NCBI RefSeq assembly: GCF_002240565.1
Contig: NZ_MZMO01000001.1
Coordinates: forward strand, 2,232,001-2,296,000
Direction of reading: 5' to 3'
Length of the DNA: 64,000 nt
Source of the DNA: Clavibacter michiganensis subsp. insidiosus
GTDB taxonomy: Bacteria; Actinomycetota; Actinomycetes; Actinomycetales; Microbacteriaceae
Shown: positions 45,848 to 54,708 of the stretch, in pieces
How the letters are laid out: every line of letters begins with the position of its first letter
How positions within the stretch are numbered: position 1 is the stretch's first letter
Translations under genes and position numbers: made by a program
The notes under the pieces: model-generated
What the model was told of the DNA's origin: nothing
What the model saw: only the letters and a program-made list of their open reading frames with translations
Databases searched by the model: none

Positions 45848-46891
45848 GTGAGGGCGCTCCAGTACACCCGCATCGGATCCCACCCCGAGGTCGTCGAGAT
45901 CGAGAAGCCCGTGCCCGGGCCCGGTCAGGTCCTCCTCCGCGTCACCGCCGTCGGCGTGTGCCACTCGGACGAGTACGTGATGGGACTCTCGGAGGAGGAG
46001 TACCGCGCCGCCGGCTACCCGCTCCCCCTCACGCTCGGCCACGAGGGCGCGGGCGTCGTGGAGGAGCTGGGCGCGGGCGTCGAGCACCTCGCCGTCGGCG
46101 ACGCCGTCGCGGTCTACGGGCCCTGGGGCTGCGGCCGCTGCCACGCGTGCGCCGAGGGTCGCGAGAACTACTGCGAGAACGCGGCCGCCGAGGGGGTCCA
46201 GCCTCCCGGGCTCGGTGCGCCCGGCGCCATGGCGGAGTACATGATCGTCGACGACCCGCGCCACCTGGTGCCGCTCGGCGACCTCGACCCCGTCGCCAAC
46301 GTCTCCCTCACCGACGCCGGCCTCACCCCGTACCACGCCATCAAGACGTCGCTGCCGAAGCTCGGCGCGGGCACCTTCGCGGTCGTCATCGGCACGGGAG
46401 GGCTGGGGCACGTCGGGATCCAGATCCTCCGCGCCCTCAGCGGCGCCACGGTCATCGCGCTCGACGTGAACGAGGAGAAGCTCGAGCTCGCCCGCCACGT
46501 CGGCGCGCACCACACGGTGATCAGCGACCGGGAGACCGCCGACGGCATCCGCGCGATCACGGGAGGCCGCGGCGTCCAGGCCGTCTTCGACTTCGTCGGC
46601 GCCAACCCCACCATGACCACGGCCCTCCAGGTGGTCGAGCCCGCCGGCGACGTGACGATCGTCGGGATCGGCGGCGGCACGATGGAGGTCGGCTTCGGGA
46701 GCATCGCGTTCGACGCCGCCGTGCGGATCCCCTACTGGGGCAGCCGCTCCGAGCTGATCGAGGTGCTCGACGTGGCCCGCTCCGGCCAGGTGACCGTCGA
46801 GACGCAGCGGTACGCGCTCGAGGACGGGCCGGACGCCTACGCCGCGCTCGCGGCGGGCACCGTCCGCGGCCGCGCGGTCATCGTGCCGTAG
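45848..46891 (+). CDS. Zinc-dependent alcohol dehydrogenase
   Basis: A 347-residue medium-chain dehydrogenase. The catalytic zinc site is Cys in VGVCHSDEY plus His-Glu in GHEGAGVVEELG. The structural zinc site is CGRCHACAEGRENYC near residues 99-113. The Rossmann loop is GTGGLGHVGIQIL with Asp in ALDVNEEK, favouring NAD over NADP. GTG 45848 is fixed by the -10 element directly upstream; there is no ribosome site. Confidence 0.93.
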   Translation: MRALQYTRIGSHPEVVEIEKPVPGPGQVLLRVTAVGVCHSDEYVMGLSEEEYRAAGYPLPLTLGHEGAGVVEELGAGVEHLAVGDAVAVYGPWGCGRCHACAEGRENYCENAAAEGVQPPGLGAPGAMAEYMIVDDPRHLVPLGDLDPVANVSLTDAGLTPYHAIKTSLPKLGAGTFAVVIGTGGLGHVGIQILRALSGATVIALDVNEEKLELARHVGAHHTVISDRETADGIRAITGGRGVQAVFDFVGANPTMTTALQVVEPAGDVTIVGIGGGTMEVGFGSIAFDAAVRIPYWGSRSELIEVLDVARSGQVTVETQRYALEDGPDAYAALAAGTVRGRAVIVP

Positions 46892-47124
46892 CTCCCCAGC
46901 AGCCCGTAACCCGCGGCTCCTCGGGGCGATGTGCGCCTCCGACAGCGACACGCCGTCCGCGCTGTGAGTCTCCCTGGTGCGGCGCCCCCGGGGCCATGGC
47001 AGTCTGGGACCTGGTTGCCCCAGAACCCGGCGCCGCGTCGCATCCCGTGCGACGACGACAGACAGCGGCTCGCCGAGGCGTCCCGCTCCACCTGGCCGAG
47101 AGGCCACGGACGAACGAGCTGACC
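46892..47124. other. Intergenic region upstream of the desaturase
   Basis: 233 bp with no supportable gene. It contains a 7-bp hairpin (CGTCGCA/TGCGACG around TCCCG) near 47034-47052, which may lie in the desaturase leader. Confidence 0.4.
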
Positions 47125-48222
47125 ATGACAGATACCACCGCAGCCCCCCGGATCGTGCTGACCCGACCCAAGCGCGGAGGCGGGGCGAACCCCACCACCG
47201 AGTACTCGGGCCTCCTCAACACCGTGCGCGACGCCGGTCTCCTGAACCGCCGTGTCGGCTTCTACGTGCTCATGTTCGCCGGCATCACCGCGGCCCTGGT
47301 GGGCCTCGGCGTCGGCTTCGTGCTCCTCGGCGACAGCTGGTTCCAGCTGCTCATCGCCACCGGGCTCGGCATCATCTTCACCCAGTTCGCCTTCCTCGCC
47401 CACGAGGCCTCGCACCGCCAGGTGTTCGAGTCGGGCAAGGCCAACGACATCGCGGGTCGCGCGCTCGCCAACCTCTTCGTCGGCATCAGCTACTCCTGGT
47501 GGATGACCAAGCACTCGCGTCACCACGCGAACCCGAACGTCATGGGCAAGGACCCGGACATCGAGCGCGACGTCATCTCCTTCACGCAAGAGGACGCCGC
47601 CCGCGCCAAGGGCATCTACGGCTGGTTCACGCGCCACCAGGGCTACGCCTTCTTCCCGATCCTCGTGTTCGAGGGCCTCAACCTGCACGTCCACGGCTTC
47701 CGCACCGTGTTCGGCCGCGGCAAGGTCGACAAGCGCTGGCTCGAGATCTCCATGCTCACGACGCGCATCGTCGCCTACCTCGCCGTCGTCTTCTTCTTCC
47801 TGCCGCTCGGCATGGCGTTCGCGTTCGTCGGCGTGCAGCTCGCCGTCTTCGGCGTCTACATGGGTGCCTCGTTCGCCCCGAACCACAAGGGCATGCCCGT
47901 GCTGCCGAAGGACTCGAAGGTCGACTTCCTGCGCCGCCAGGTGCTCACGTCGCGCAACATCAAGAGCACGTGGCTGACCGACATCTACATGGGCGGCCTC
48001 AACTACCAGATCGAGCACCACCTCTTCCCGAACATGCCGCGGCCCGCCCTCAAGAAGGCCCAGGTCATCGCGAAGGAGTACTGCGCGACCCACAACATCC
48101 CGTACACCGAGACCACCCTGCTGGCCTCGTACGGCATCGTCATCGCGTACCTCAACCGCGTGGGCCTCTCGGCCGGCGGCGACCCGTTCGACTGCCCCGC
48201 ATCGGCGGCGTTCGGCCGCTGA
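47125..48222 (+). CDS. Fatty acid desaturase (acyl-lipid or acyl-CoA type)
   Basis: A 365-residue membrane desaturase with the three histidine boxes that bind the diiron centre: HEASH (near residue 93), HSRHH (near 130) and QIEHHLFP (near 295). Paired hydrophobic segments flank them. The QxxHH third box places it with front-end/DesA3-like enzymes; regioselectivity is uncertain. ATG 47125 has only a weak upstream ribosome site. Confidence 0.93.
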   Translation: MTDTTAAPRIVLTRPKRGGGANPTTEYSGLLNTVRDAGLLNRRVGFYVLMFAGITAALVGLGVGFVLLGDSWFQLLIATGLGIIFTQFAFLAHEASHRQVFESGKANDIAGRALANLFVGISYSWWMTKHSRHHANPNVMGKDPDIERDVISFTQEDAARAKGIYGWFTRHQGYAFFPILVFEGLNLHVHGFRTVFGRGKVDKRWLEISMLTTRIVAYLAVVFFFLPLGMAFAFVGVQLAVFGVYMGASFAPNHKGMPVLPKDSKVDFLRRQVLTSRNIKSTWLTDIYMGGLNYQIEHHLFPNMPRPALKKAQVIAKEYCATHNIPYTETTLLASYGIVIAYLNRVGLSAGGDPFDCPASAAFGR

Positions 48223-48315
48223 TCCCGGCGCCCCGCACCACGCGACGTCTCCCGCTCGCGCCGCCCACCCGGGCCGCGACCGCGAGGCGTCGTCATGTGC
48301 GCTGCAGGTCGCTCG

Positions 48316-49505
48316 CTAGCGCGTGCCCCAGTCCCACGAGGGCGCGCTGAGGAGGCCCTGCCCGCGCAGCACCGTCTCGCCGTGCGGCTTCTCCAGCACG
48401 AGCTCCCCGGCCTCCGCGTGTGCCGAGATGGCCGCGCCCAGCCCCGGCGCGTGCGTGACCACCAGGATCTGGATGTGCCGGGACGCCTCCGCGATGAGCT
48501 CGCCGAGCGCGGGCAGCAGGTCGCCGTGCAGGCTCGTCTCCGGCTCGTTGAGCACCATGAGCTCCGGCGTCTCGGTGGTGAGGAGCGCGGCCGTGAGCAT
48601 GAGCATCCGCAGCGTGCCGTCCGACAGCTCCGCCGCGTCGAGGACGCGCAGGATGCCGGGCTGCTCGAGGCCCAGCGACATCACGCCGTCCTGCGAGCGG
48701 ATGACGACGCGCGACCCGGGGAAGGCGCGGTCGACCATGGCGTCGAGCGCGTCGCCGCGACCCCACTCGCGGATGGTCTGCACGGCGGCCGCGAGGTCGG
48801 ATCCGTCGCTGGCGAGGACGTCGGTGCGCGTGCCCACGCGCGGGCGCCGGGCGGGCGCCGGGCGGGCGCGTCGGCGTCGGTGCGCAGGTGGTCGTAGAAG
48901 CGCCAGCCGGTCATGCGGCGGCGCAGGATCATCGCCTCCGGGCTGGTGACCGCGTCGGCGACCTCGCTGAGCACGCTGAGGTGCGGCGGCACCATGGCCG
49001 GCACGTGCATCCAGCCGTCGGCCTCGTCGCGGACCCGCACGTCCTGCCAGCGGCGCTCCAGCACGAGCGAGCGCGGACGCGCGACCGGGCCGGAGAACAC
49101 CAGCTCGCGCTTGATCTCGGGATCGCGACCGAACATGGTCGACGGCAGGGCCCGAGGATCGCGCTGCGGGATGCCCAGGTCGACGAGGTAGCCGCAGTCG
49201 TCGCCCGCGAACCCGAGCCGGAGCGCGATGGGCCCCTTCCGCATCGTGCCCTGCACCGGGTGCTCGCCGTCGCGCATCGCGCGCGACAGGCCCTCGGGGC
49301 CGGCCCACAGCACCGCCTCGAGCCCGCCCTCCCGGGCGAGCGCGCCGACGGCCCCACCCTGAGCCATGTCGGCGATGAGGCGGAGCGCCCGGTAGACGTT
49401 GGACTTGCCGCTGCCGTTGGCGCCCGTGACGACGTCGAGCCCGGTGAGCGGCAGGGCGAGGTCGCGGACGGAGCGGTAGCCGGAGACCGCGACGGTGCGG
49501 ATCAT
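48316..49505 (-). pseudogene. AAA-family (RecF/AAA_21-like) ATPase disrupted by an 11-bp tandem duplication
   Basis: From ATG 49505 the frame reads an AAA_21-type ATPase: Walker A TGANGSGKSNVYRAL near residue 30, then sequence to RFYDHLRTDADAPARRP, where it shifts frame. The remainder, RVGTRTDVLASDGSDL through Walker B LMVLNEPETSLHG and the ILVVTHAPGL switch region, is in another frame ending at 48316. Between them is a perfect 11-bp tandem duplication (48841-48862). Deleting one copy restores a continuous 392-residue protein. The function of this overcoming-type ATPase class is mostly unknown; some act in DNA repair or defence. Confidence 0.82.
48841..48869. repeat. 11-bp tandem duplication causing the AAA ATPase frameshift
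   Basis: CGGGCGCCGGG occurs at 48841-48851 and 48852-48862, followed by a partial third copy to 48869. 11 is not a multiple of 3, so the extra copy shifts the reading frame. Confidence 0.93.
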
Positions 49506-49572
49506 GCCGCGACCCTCCCACGGGCCGCCGACACGCGCCCGAGGGAGCGAGCGGGCGGCCGAGGCACGCGGG

Positions 49573-50589
49573 TCAGGAGTCTTGCGGCACCCGCACGGTC
49601 AGCCCGCCGGGGAGGACCTGGATCTTGAAGCCCAGGGCGCGGCCGAAGGGATCACCGTCGAGCTCGATGTCCTCCTCCTTCTCGAGGCGCACCACGACCT
49701 CCTCGGCGGTGCGGTACTCGAGCGCGCGCACCTCCTTCTCCGGGCCCATGAGGCGGCGTCCCGCGGCGGTGCGGCGGACGACGCCGTTCTCCCACGCGAC
49801 CTTGAGCCAGATCTGGAGCCAGCCGAAGACGCCCTCGGGACGCATGAGCACGACGTCGAGGATGCCGTCGTCGACCGCGGCGTCCGGCAGCAGCAGGATG
49901 TTCGCGGGCAGCGACCCGCAGTTGCCGACGATGAGCGTGTGCGCGCGGCGGCGGTGGACGCTGCGGCCGTCGAGCCGGTAGCGCAGGCGGAGCTGGTCCC
50001 TGTCGCGGAGCGCCTTGAAGATCGCGTCGACGTACGCGAGCCAGCCGACGCGCTTCTTCAGCTCCGAGTCGGTGTTCGCGAGCATCTTCGCGTCGATGCC
50101 GACGCCCGCCATCACCACGAAGACGTGCTTGTCGCGCGTCTCGTCCTCGCGCAGGATCTCGATGGCCGCGAGGTCCACCGTGCGGTCGCGTCCGGAGAAC
50201 GCGGCCGCGAGGGAGTGCTCGACGTCGTTGAGCGTGAGCTTGAGGTTGCGGGCCAGCAGGTTGCCCGTGCCGGAGGGCAGGAGGCCGAGCGAGACACCGG
50301 ATCCCGACATGCCCTCGGCCACCGCGCGGACCGTGCCGTCGCCGCCCGCCGCGATGACCATGTCGACGTCGTGCGACAGGGCCTCCTGGGCGGCGCCCCT
50401 GCCCGGGTCGTCCTCGCTGGTCTCGAACCAGAGGGTCTCCTGCCAGCCGGCGGCGCCCGCCGCCTGCGCGACCTTGGTCTTCAGCGACGCGAGGTCGACC
50501 TTGATCGGGTTGTAGACGACGGCGGCACGGCGGCCCGGCCCGTCGGTGGACGCGGGCGAGGGTGCGGAGGCGGGGGTGGAGGTCGTCAT
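49573..50589 (-). CDS. Diacylglycerol/lipid kinase family protein
   Basis: A 338-residue member of the diacylglycerol kinase/sphingosine kinase-like family that phosphorylates lipid alcohols. Features are the nucleotide motif AAGGDGTVRAVAEG near residue 77, LLPSGTGNLLARNL near 98 and VGIDAKML near 155. TAGGGT (50597-50602) lies at -13 to -8 from ATG 50589, suggesting a leaderless start; ATG 50592 is adjacent. It is separated from the upstream BCCT gene by a strong hairpin. Confidence 0.9.
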   Translation of the reverse strand: MTTSTPASAPSPASTDGPGRRAAVVYNPIKVDLASLKTKVAQAAGAAGWQETLWFETSEDDPGRGAAQEALSHDVDMVIAAGGDGTVRAVAEGMSGSGVSLGLLPSGTGNLLARNLKLTLNDVEHSLAAAFSGRDRTVDLAAIEILREDETRDKHVFVVMAGVGIDAKMLANTDSELKKRVGWLAYVDAIFKALRDRDQLRLRYRLDGRSVHRRRAHTLIVGNCGSLPANILLLPDAAVDDGILDVVLMRPEGVFGWLQIWLKVAWENGVVRRTAAGRRLMGPEKEVRALEYRTAEEVVVRLEKEEDIELDGDPFGRALGFKIQVLPGGLTVRVPQDS

Positions 50590-50596
50590 CATGGTC

Positions 50597-50602
50597 ACCC
50601 TA
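50597..50602 (-). promoter_or_regulatory. -10 element (TAGGGT) of the lipid kinase gene
   Basis: TAGGGT on the minus strand is -13 to -8 from ATG 50589, one base from the spacing seen at other leaderless genes here. Confidence 0.5.
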
Positions 50603-50660
50603 CCGACGCGCGCGGCCCGCGAGGTGTCGGGGAGCCGCCGCGTGCGCCCGCTGTCCGGGA

Positions 50661-50707
50661 GACGACGATGCCGACCCGCGCGCGGGGAGCGGGTCGGCAT
50701 CGTCGTC
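50661..50707 (-). terminator. Terminator hairpin of the BCCT transporter gene
   Basis: A perfect 19-bp inverted repeat (50661-50679 and 50689-50707) with a 9-nt loop, 12 nt past the BCCT stop. No T run follows, as is common for actinobacterial terminators. Confidence 0.85.
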
Positions 50708-50718
50708 GGGATCGGGCT

Positions 50719-52548
50719 TCAGGAGCGCCGGGCCTCGTCCTCGTCGCCGAGGGGCTCGCGGACCTCCGCCTCGTCCGGCTCGACGGGGTCGACCGCGAGC
50801 TGGAAGTGGTCGCCGTGCTGCTCGACGCCGTTGACGACGGCGTCGCGCATCATCTCGACCGCGACCTGGCGGCGCACGATGAGCGGATCCGTGCGCAGCT
50901 CCTTCCACAGCGCGTAGCAGGCCACGAGCATGACGATCACGAACGGCAGCGAGGCCACGACCGTGAGGTTCTGCAGGCCGGTGAGGGCCTCCGTGCCTCC
51001 CCCGCCGATGGCGAGCATGATCGCGGCGACCGCGCCCATGACGACGCCCCAGAAGATGACGACCTTGCGGCTCGGGTGGAGCGCGCCGCGCTGCGAGAGC
51101 GTCCCCATCACGATCGACGCGGAGTCGGCGCCCGAGACGAAGAAGATCGCGACGAGCACCATCACGAGGACGGTGCTGACGCTGGCCAGCGGGTAGTGGT
51201 TGAGCAGCTGGAACAGCGTGTTGTCGCTGACCACGGCGCCGTCGACGGTCATGTCGCCGTCGGTCTGCTGCGCGTGGATGGCGGATCCGCCGAAGATCGA
51301 GAACCAGATGAGGGCCACGATGCTGGGCGCGAGGAGCACGCCGACCACGAACTCGCGGATGGTGCGGCCGCGGCTGATGCGCGCGATGAACATGCCGACG
51401 AACGGCGTCCACGAGATCCACCAGGCCCAGTAGAAGACGGTCCAGCTGGAGAGCCAGGCGCTCATCTCGTCGCCGCCGGTCGCCGCGGTGCGCGACGCCA
51501 TCTCGGTCATGTCGCCGAGGTAGGCGCCGAGCGTGGCGGGGATGAGGTTGAGGATGAGCAGCGTCGGGCCGACGACGAACACGAACACGGCCAGGACGAC
51601 GGCGAGCACCATGTTGATGTTCGACAGCCACTGGATGCCCCGGGCGATGCCCGAGACGGCCGAGAAGATGAACGCGATCGTGAGCACGACGATGATGCCG
51701 ATGAGCAGCGGCGCCGTGGCCTCGTCCACCCAGCCGTTGAACTCGAGGCCCGCGCCGATCTGCGTCGCGCCGATGCCGAGCGAGGCCGCCGAGCCGAAGA
51801 GCGTGGCGAAGATCGCGAGCATGTCGATGACGCGGCCCGCCCAGCCCTCGGTGCGCTTGGTGCCGAGCAGCGGCTGGAAGATGGAGGAGAAGAGCTGCTT
51901 GCGGCCCTTGCGGAAGGTGCCGTAGCCGATCGCGATGCCGGCGACCGCGTAGATCGCCCAGGGGTGCAGGCCCCAGTGGAACATGGCGGTGGCCATGGCC
52001 GTGCGGATCGCCGCCTCCGACTCCGGCTGCGTGGTGCCGGGCGGCGGGGTGACGAAGAAGCTGAGCGGCTCGGCGGCGCCGAAGAACATCAGGCCGATGC
52101 CCATGCCCGCGCTGAACATCATCGCGATCCACGAGACCGTCTTGAACTGCGGCTTCTCGTCGTCGGCGCCCAGCTTGATGCGGCCGTAGCGGCTCGCGGC
52201 CAGCCAGATGACGAAGATCACGAAGAAGCTCGCGGCCAGCACGAACAGCCAGCCGGTCTTCTCGATGACCCAGCTCTGCGCGGAGCCCGAGATCGACGCG
52301 AGGCCATCGGTGCTCACGATCCCCCACACGACGAAGCCGACCGCGAGGACGGCCGTGACGCCGAAGACGAGGCGGTCGATCTTCGGGTGCTCCGGCTCGT
52401 AGAGGTCGACGGACCCGGTGAACCGCGCCTCGAGGAGGCGGTGGTCGGAGTGGTCGCGGCGAGGTGGCCGGGTCCCGTCGGGGCCCGATCTGCGCTTCGG
52501 GACGAGACGGTCGAGCAGGCGTTCTGCGGACGTGCGCGTGGAGGTCAT
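50719..52548 (-). CDS. BCCT-family betaine/choline/carnitine transporter
   Basis: A 609-residue secondary transporter for compatible solutes. About twelve membrane segments are visible. Family motifs are FSAGMGIGLMFFGAAEP near residue 150, MFHWGLHPWAIYA near 195, and WWISWTPFVGMFIARISRGRT near 370 with the Trp-rich TM8 substrate site. The 50-residue N-terminus and the acidic C-terminus (DPVEPDEAEVREPLGDEDEARR) are cytoplasmic. ATG 52548 is the only start supported by the motif spacing. Confidence 0.94.
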   Translation of the reverse strand: MTSTRTSAERLLDRLVPKRRSGPDGTRPPRRDHSDHRLLEARFTGSVDLYEPEHPKIDRLVFGVTAVLAVGFVVWGIVSTDGLASISGSAQSWVIEKTGWLFVLAASFFVIFVIWLAASRYGRIKLGADDEKPQFKTVSWIAMMFSAGMGIGLMFFGAAEPLSFFVTPPPGTTQPESEAAIRTAMATAMFHWGLHPWAIYAVAGIAIGYGTFRKGRKQLFSSIFQPLLGTKRTEGWAGRVIDMLAIFATLFGSAASLGIGATQIGAGLEFNGWVDEATAPLLIGIIVVLTIAFIFSAVSGIARGIQWLSNINMVLAVVLAVFVFVVGPTLLILNLIPATLGAYLGDMTEMASRTAATGGDEMSAWLSSWTVFYWAWWISWTPFVGMFIARISRGRTIREFVVGVLLAPSIVALIWFSIFGGSAIHAQQTDGDMTVDGAVVSDNTLFQLLNHYPLASVSTVLVMVLVAIFFVSGADSASIVMGTLSQRGALHPSRKVVIFWGVVMGAVAAIMLAIGGGGTEALTGLQNLTVVASLPFVIVMLVACYALWKELRTDPLIVRRQVAVEMMRDAVVNGVEQHGDHFQLAVDPVEPDEAEVREPLGDEDEARRS

Positions 52549-52703
52549 GGAGGGGATGGGCTCCTATGGGCTCGGTGACATGGGCATCGCCCGCGGGGTC
52601 CCGCGAGCGACCGGCCGAGTCTAGGCGGCGGCCCCGGGATCGGCCGATTCGCGATCGTCCCTTGCCTTCCGCTATGGGAGGGGGTAGTGGCCGGCGCGGA
52701 CGG

Positions 52704-54392
52704 TCAGGCCGTCGGGGCCGGCAGCGGGTCGCCGGCGCCCGGCATCGGGCGCGGGACGGTGCGCTCCCGCGGGAGGCGCACGGCGACCCGCGTGCCCTCC
52801 CCGAGCCGACTCGCGATCTCGATGGTCCCGCCGTGCGCGCGCACCGTGCGCTCCGCGATCGACAGGCCGAGGCCGAGGCCCGGGATCGCGGTGTCGCGCG
52901 CGGTGCGGGCGCGGAAGAAGCGGTCGAGGACGTGCTGCTGGTCCTCCTCGCTGATGCCGACGCCGGTGTCCTCGACGCGGAGCACGGCGGTGTCGCCGTC
53001 GCGCTCGAGGGCGACGTGGATCCGGCCGGCGGGCGTGTACAGCACCGCGTTGGCGAGCAGCGCGCCGACCACCTGCGCGATCCGCGTGGCGTCGCCCTCC
53101 ATGCCCACGTCCGGCGCGACGTCGACGTCGAGGACGAGCCCGCGCTCGACGGCCCGCCCGCGGGCGGCGTCGGCGGACGCGCGGACCACGGCGGACAGGT
53201 CCACGGGCGCGTGGTCGACGTCCGGCGCGTGGTCGGCGCCCTCGAGCAGCGACCCGATGATGGTCGACAGCTGCGCGACGTTCCGCTGGATGACCGCGAT
53301 CTCGGTCGCGATGCCCAGCTCGTCCGGGTCGTGCAGCTCGTCGATGAGGTCGAGGTACCCGACGATGGAGGTCAGCGGCGTGCGCAGCTCGTGCGACACG
53401 GTCGCCAGGAACTCGTCCCTCACCTGCACCGCCTGCGCGAGGTCGGTCACGTCGTACGCGGCCAGCACGGATCCGGCGCGCCGCCCCGGGCGCCGGCCGA
53501 TGGCGCGCACCGTGATGACGAGCGCGCGCTGGTCCCCCGGCTCGCCCACCCAGTAGACGGGACCGTGCGCGCGGTCGGCGTAGAGGGCCTCGGTGAGGAC
53601 GGCGCCGTCCGTCGCGACCCGCGTGACGCGGTCCGAGCCGTAGACGCTGGGGGCCATCCCGGTCGCGTGGTCGTACCCGGCGAGGTCGAGCAGGGTGCGC
53701 ACCGCGGCGTTGCGGAGGATGGGCCGGTCGTCGGCGTCGAAGAACACGATGCCCACGTCGACGGCGTCGGCCACGTCGCGGATGGTCGCGGTCTGCTCCC
53801 GGGACTCCTCCAGCAGGCGGGTCTGCGTCTCCGTCGCCTCGGCGAGCTCCGCCCGCGCGCGGCGCAGCATCGCCGCCGCCTGTCCCCCGGCCAGGACAAG
53901 GAGCGTCATGAGCAGCGTGAGGCCCACCAGGCCCGCCCAGCCGAGCGCGGTGTCCGGCGCGCCCCGCCGCACGAGCGGCAGCACCGACACGGCGAGCGCC
54001 CCGCCGATGGCGACGGGCACTCCCCCGGTCGGGAACGCGAAGACGAGCCACAGCAGGGGGAAGATCACGAGCAGGGCCGCGGCGGGGAGCGTGGGCGCGG
54101 CCGCGTCGATGACGGCCGCGACGGCGACGAGGTCGAGGGCCGGCACCAGGATCAGCAGCCAGGTGGGCAGGGCGCTCATCGCCAGGACGACGCACAGCAG
54201 CGAGCTCGCCCCGACCAGCGCGATCCCGCCCAGGTACCAGGGGTCGCGCTCCACCGGGCCGTCGGACAGGGCGACCAGGGCCGCCACGATCGCCGCGCTC
54301 GCCAGGAAGGGGAGCTGCGCGCGGGACGAGCCGCGGAGTCGCTGCTCGTCGAGGGCGGAGAGGGGAGCGACCACGAGATCCGCCTCCCCCAT
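52704..54392 (-). CDS. Orphan sensor histidine kinase with PAS-like domain
   Basis: A 562-residue kinase. The first 180 residues hold about six membrane segments with little external sequence. A PAS-like domain follows (TIRDVADAVDVGIVFFDADDRPI). Next come the HisKA motif FLATVSHELRTPLTSIVGYL (phospho-acceptor His near residue 325) and the ATPase motifs NAVLYTPAG, VEDTGVGISEEDQ and GLGLGLSIAERT. No response regulator is adjacent, so it is an orphan. It is divergent from the SipW locus, with a possible -10 TAGGCT at 54419-54424; this neighbourhood invites a regulatory link, which is inference. Confidence 0.88.
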   Translation of the reverse strand: MGEADLVVAPLSALDEQRLRGSSRAQLPFLASAAIVAALVALSDGPVERDPWYLGGIALVGASSLLCVVLAMSALPTWLLILVPALDLVAVAAVIDAAAPTLPAAALLVIFPLLWLVFAFPTGGVPVAIGGALAVSVLPLVRRGAPDTALGWAGLVGLTLLMTLLVLAGGQAAAMLRRARAELAEATETQTRLLEESREQTATIRDVADAVDVGIVFFDADDRPILRNAAVRTLLDLAGYDHATGMAPSVYGSDRVTRVATDGAVLTEALYADRAHGPVYWVGEPGDQRALVITVRAIGRRPGRRAGSVLAAYDVTDLAQAVQVRDEFLATVSHELRTPLTSIVGYLDLIDELHDPDELGIATEIAVIQRNVAQLSTIIGSLLEGADHAPDVDHAPVDLSAVVRASADAARGRAVERGLVLDVDVAPDVGMEGDATRIAQVVGALLANAVLYTPAGRIHVALERDGDTAVLRVEDTGVGISEEDQQHVLDRFFRARTARDTAIPGLGLGLSIAERTVRAHGGTIEIASRLGEGTRVAVRLPRERTVPRPMPGAGDPLPAPTA

Positions 54393-54708
54393 CGCGCGGG
54401 GTCCCGCGTCCTGCGCAGAGCCTAGCCCGCGAGCGCCGCCCGGTCCGGGGGATGGCCGCTGAGCGTCCCCGGGGGCTTGAGGAGAAGCCGGGCGGAGCTT
54501 GCGGCAAAGCTCGTGGCGTCTTGCGCATCCCCGGCGGGCGGCTTGAGGTCGTCGCGTCAGAGTGGTGTTCGTCGAAGGAACACCGGAAACGGCGCCGCGG
54601 ACAACCGCATCGCGGCCCGGAGCACCCCGGAGACGACCGGCAGGAGATCCCCACCCGCCGCCTCCCCATGAACATGCGCGGCACACCGCGCGAAGAAAAG
54701 GAAACCCC
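54393..54708. promoter_or_regulatory. 316-bp divergent control region of the SipW locus with structured elements
   Basis: No gene is supported in this gap. It holds two tandem short hairpins (GGCTT/AAGCC at 54474-54489 and GAGCTT/AAGCTC at 54495-54512), a direct repeat GGCTTGAGG at 54474-54482 and 54540-54548, and a perfect 7-bp inverted repeat GGTGTTC/GAACACC (54564-54570 and 54578-54584) with a 7-nt spacer. AAAAGGAAA precedes ATG 54709. The inverted repeat could bind a regulator; the hairpins could be a structured leader. Confidence 0.5.

Noticed and set aside
48316..49505. Two separate overlapping genes instead of one broken ATPase
   Set aside because: The two frames hold complementary halves of one AAA ATPase, and deleting one copy of the 11-bp repeat joins them exactly.
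54471..54530. Possible cyclic-di-GMP (GEMM) riboswitch in front of the SipW locus
   Set aside because: GGCAAAGC is present but the conserved GEMM core and its second stem are not recognisable. Kept only as an unspecified structured leader.
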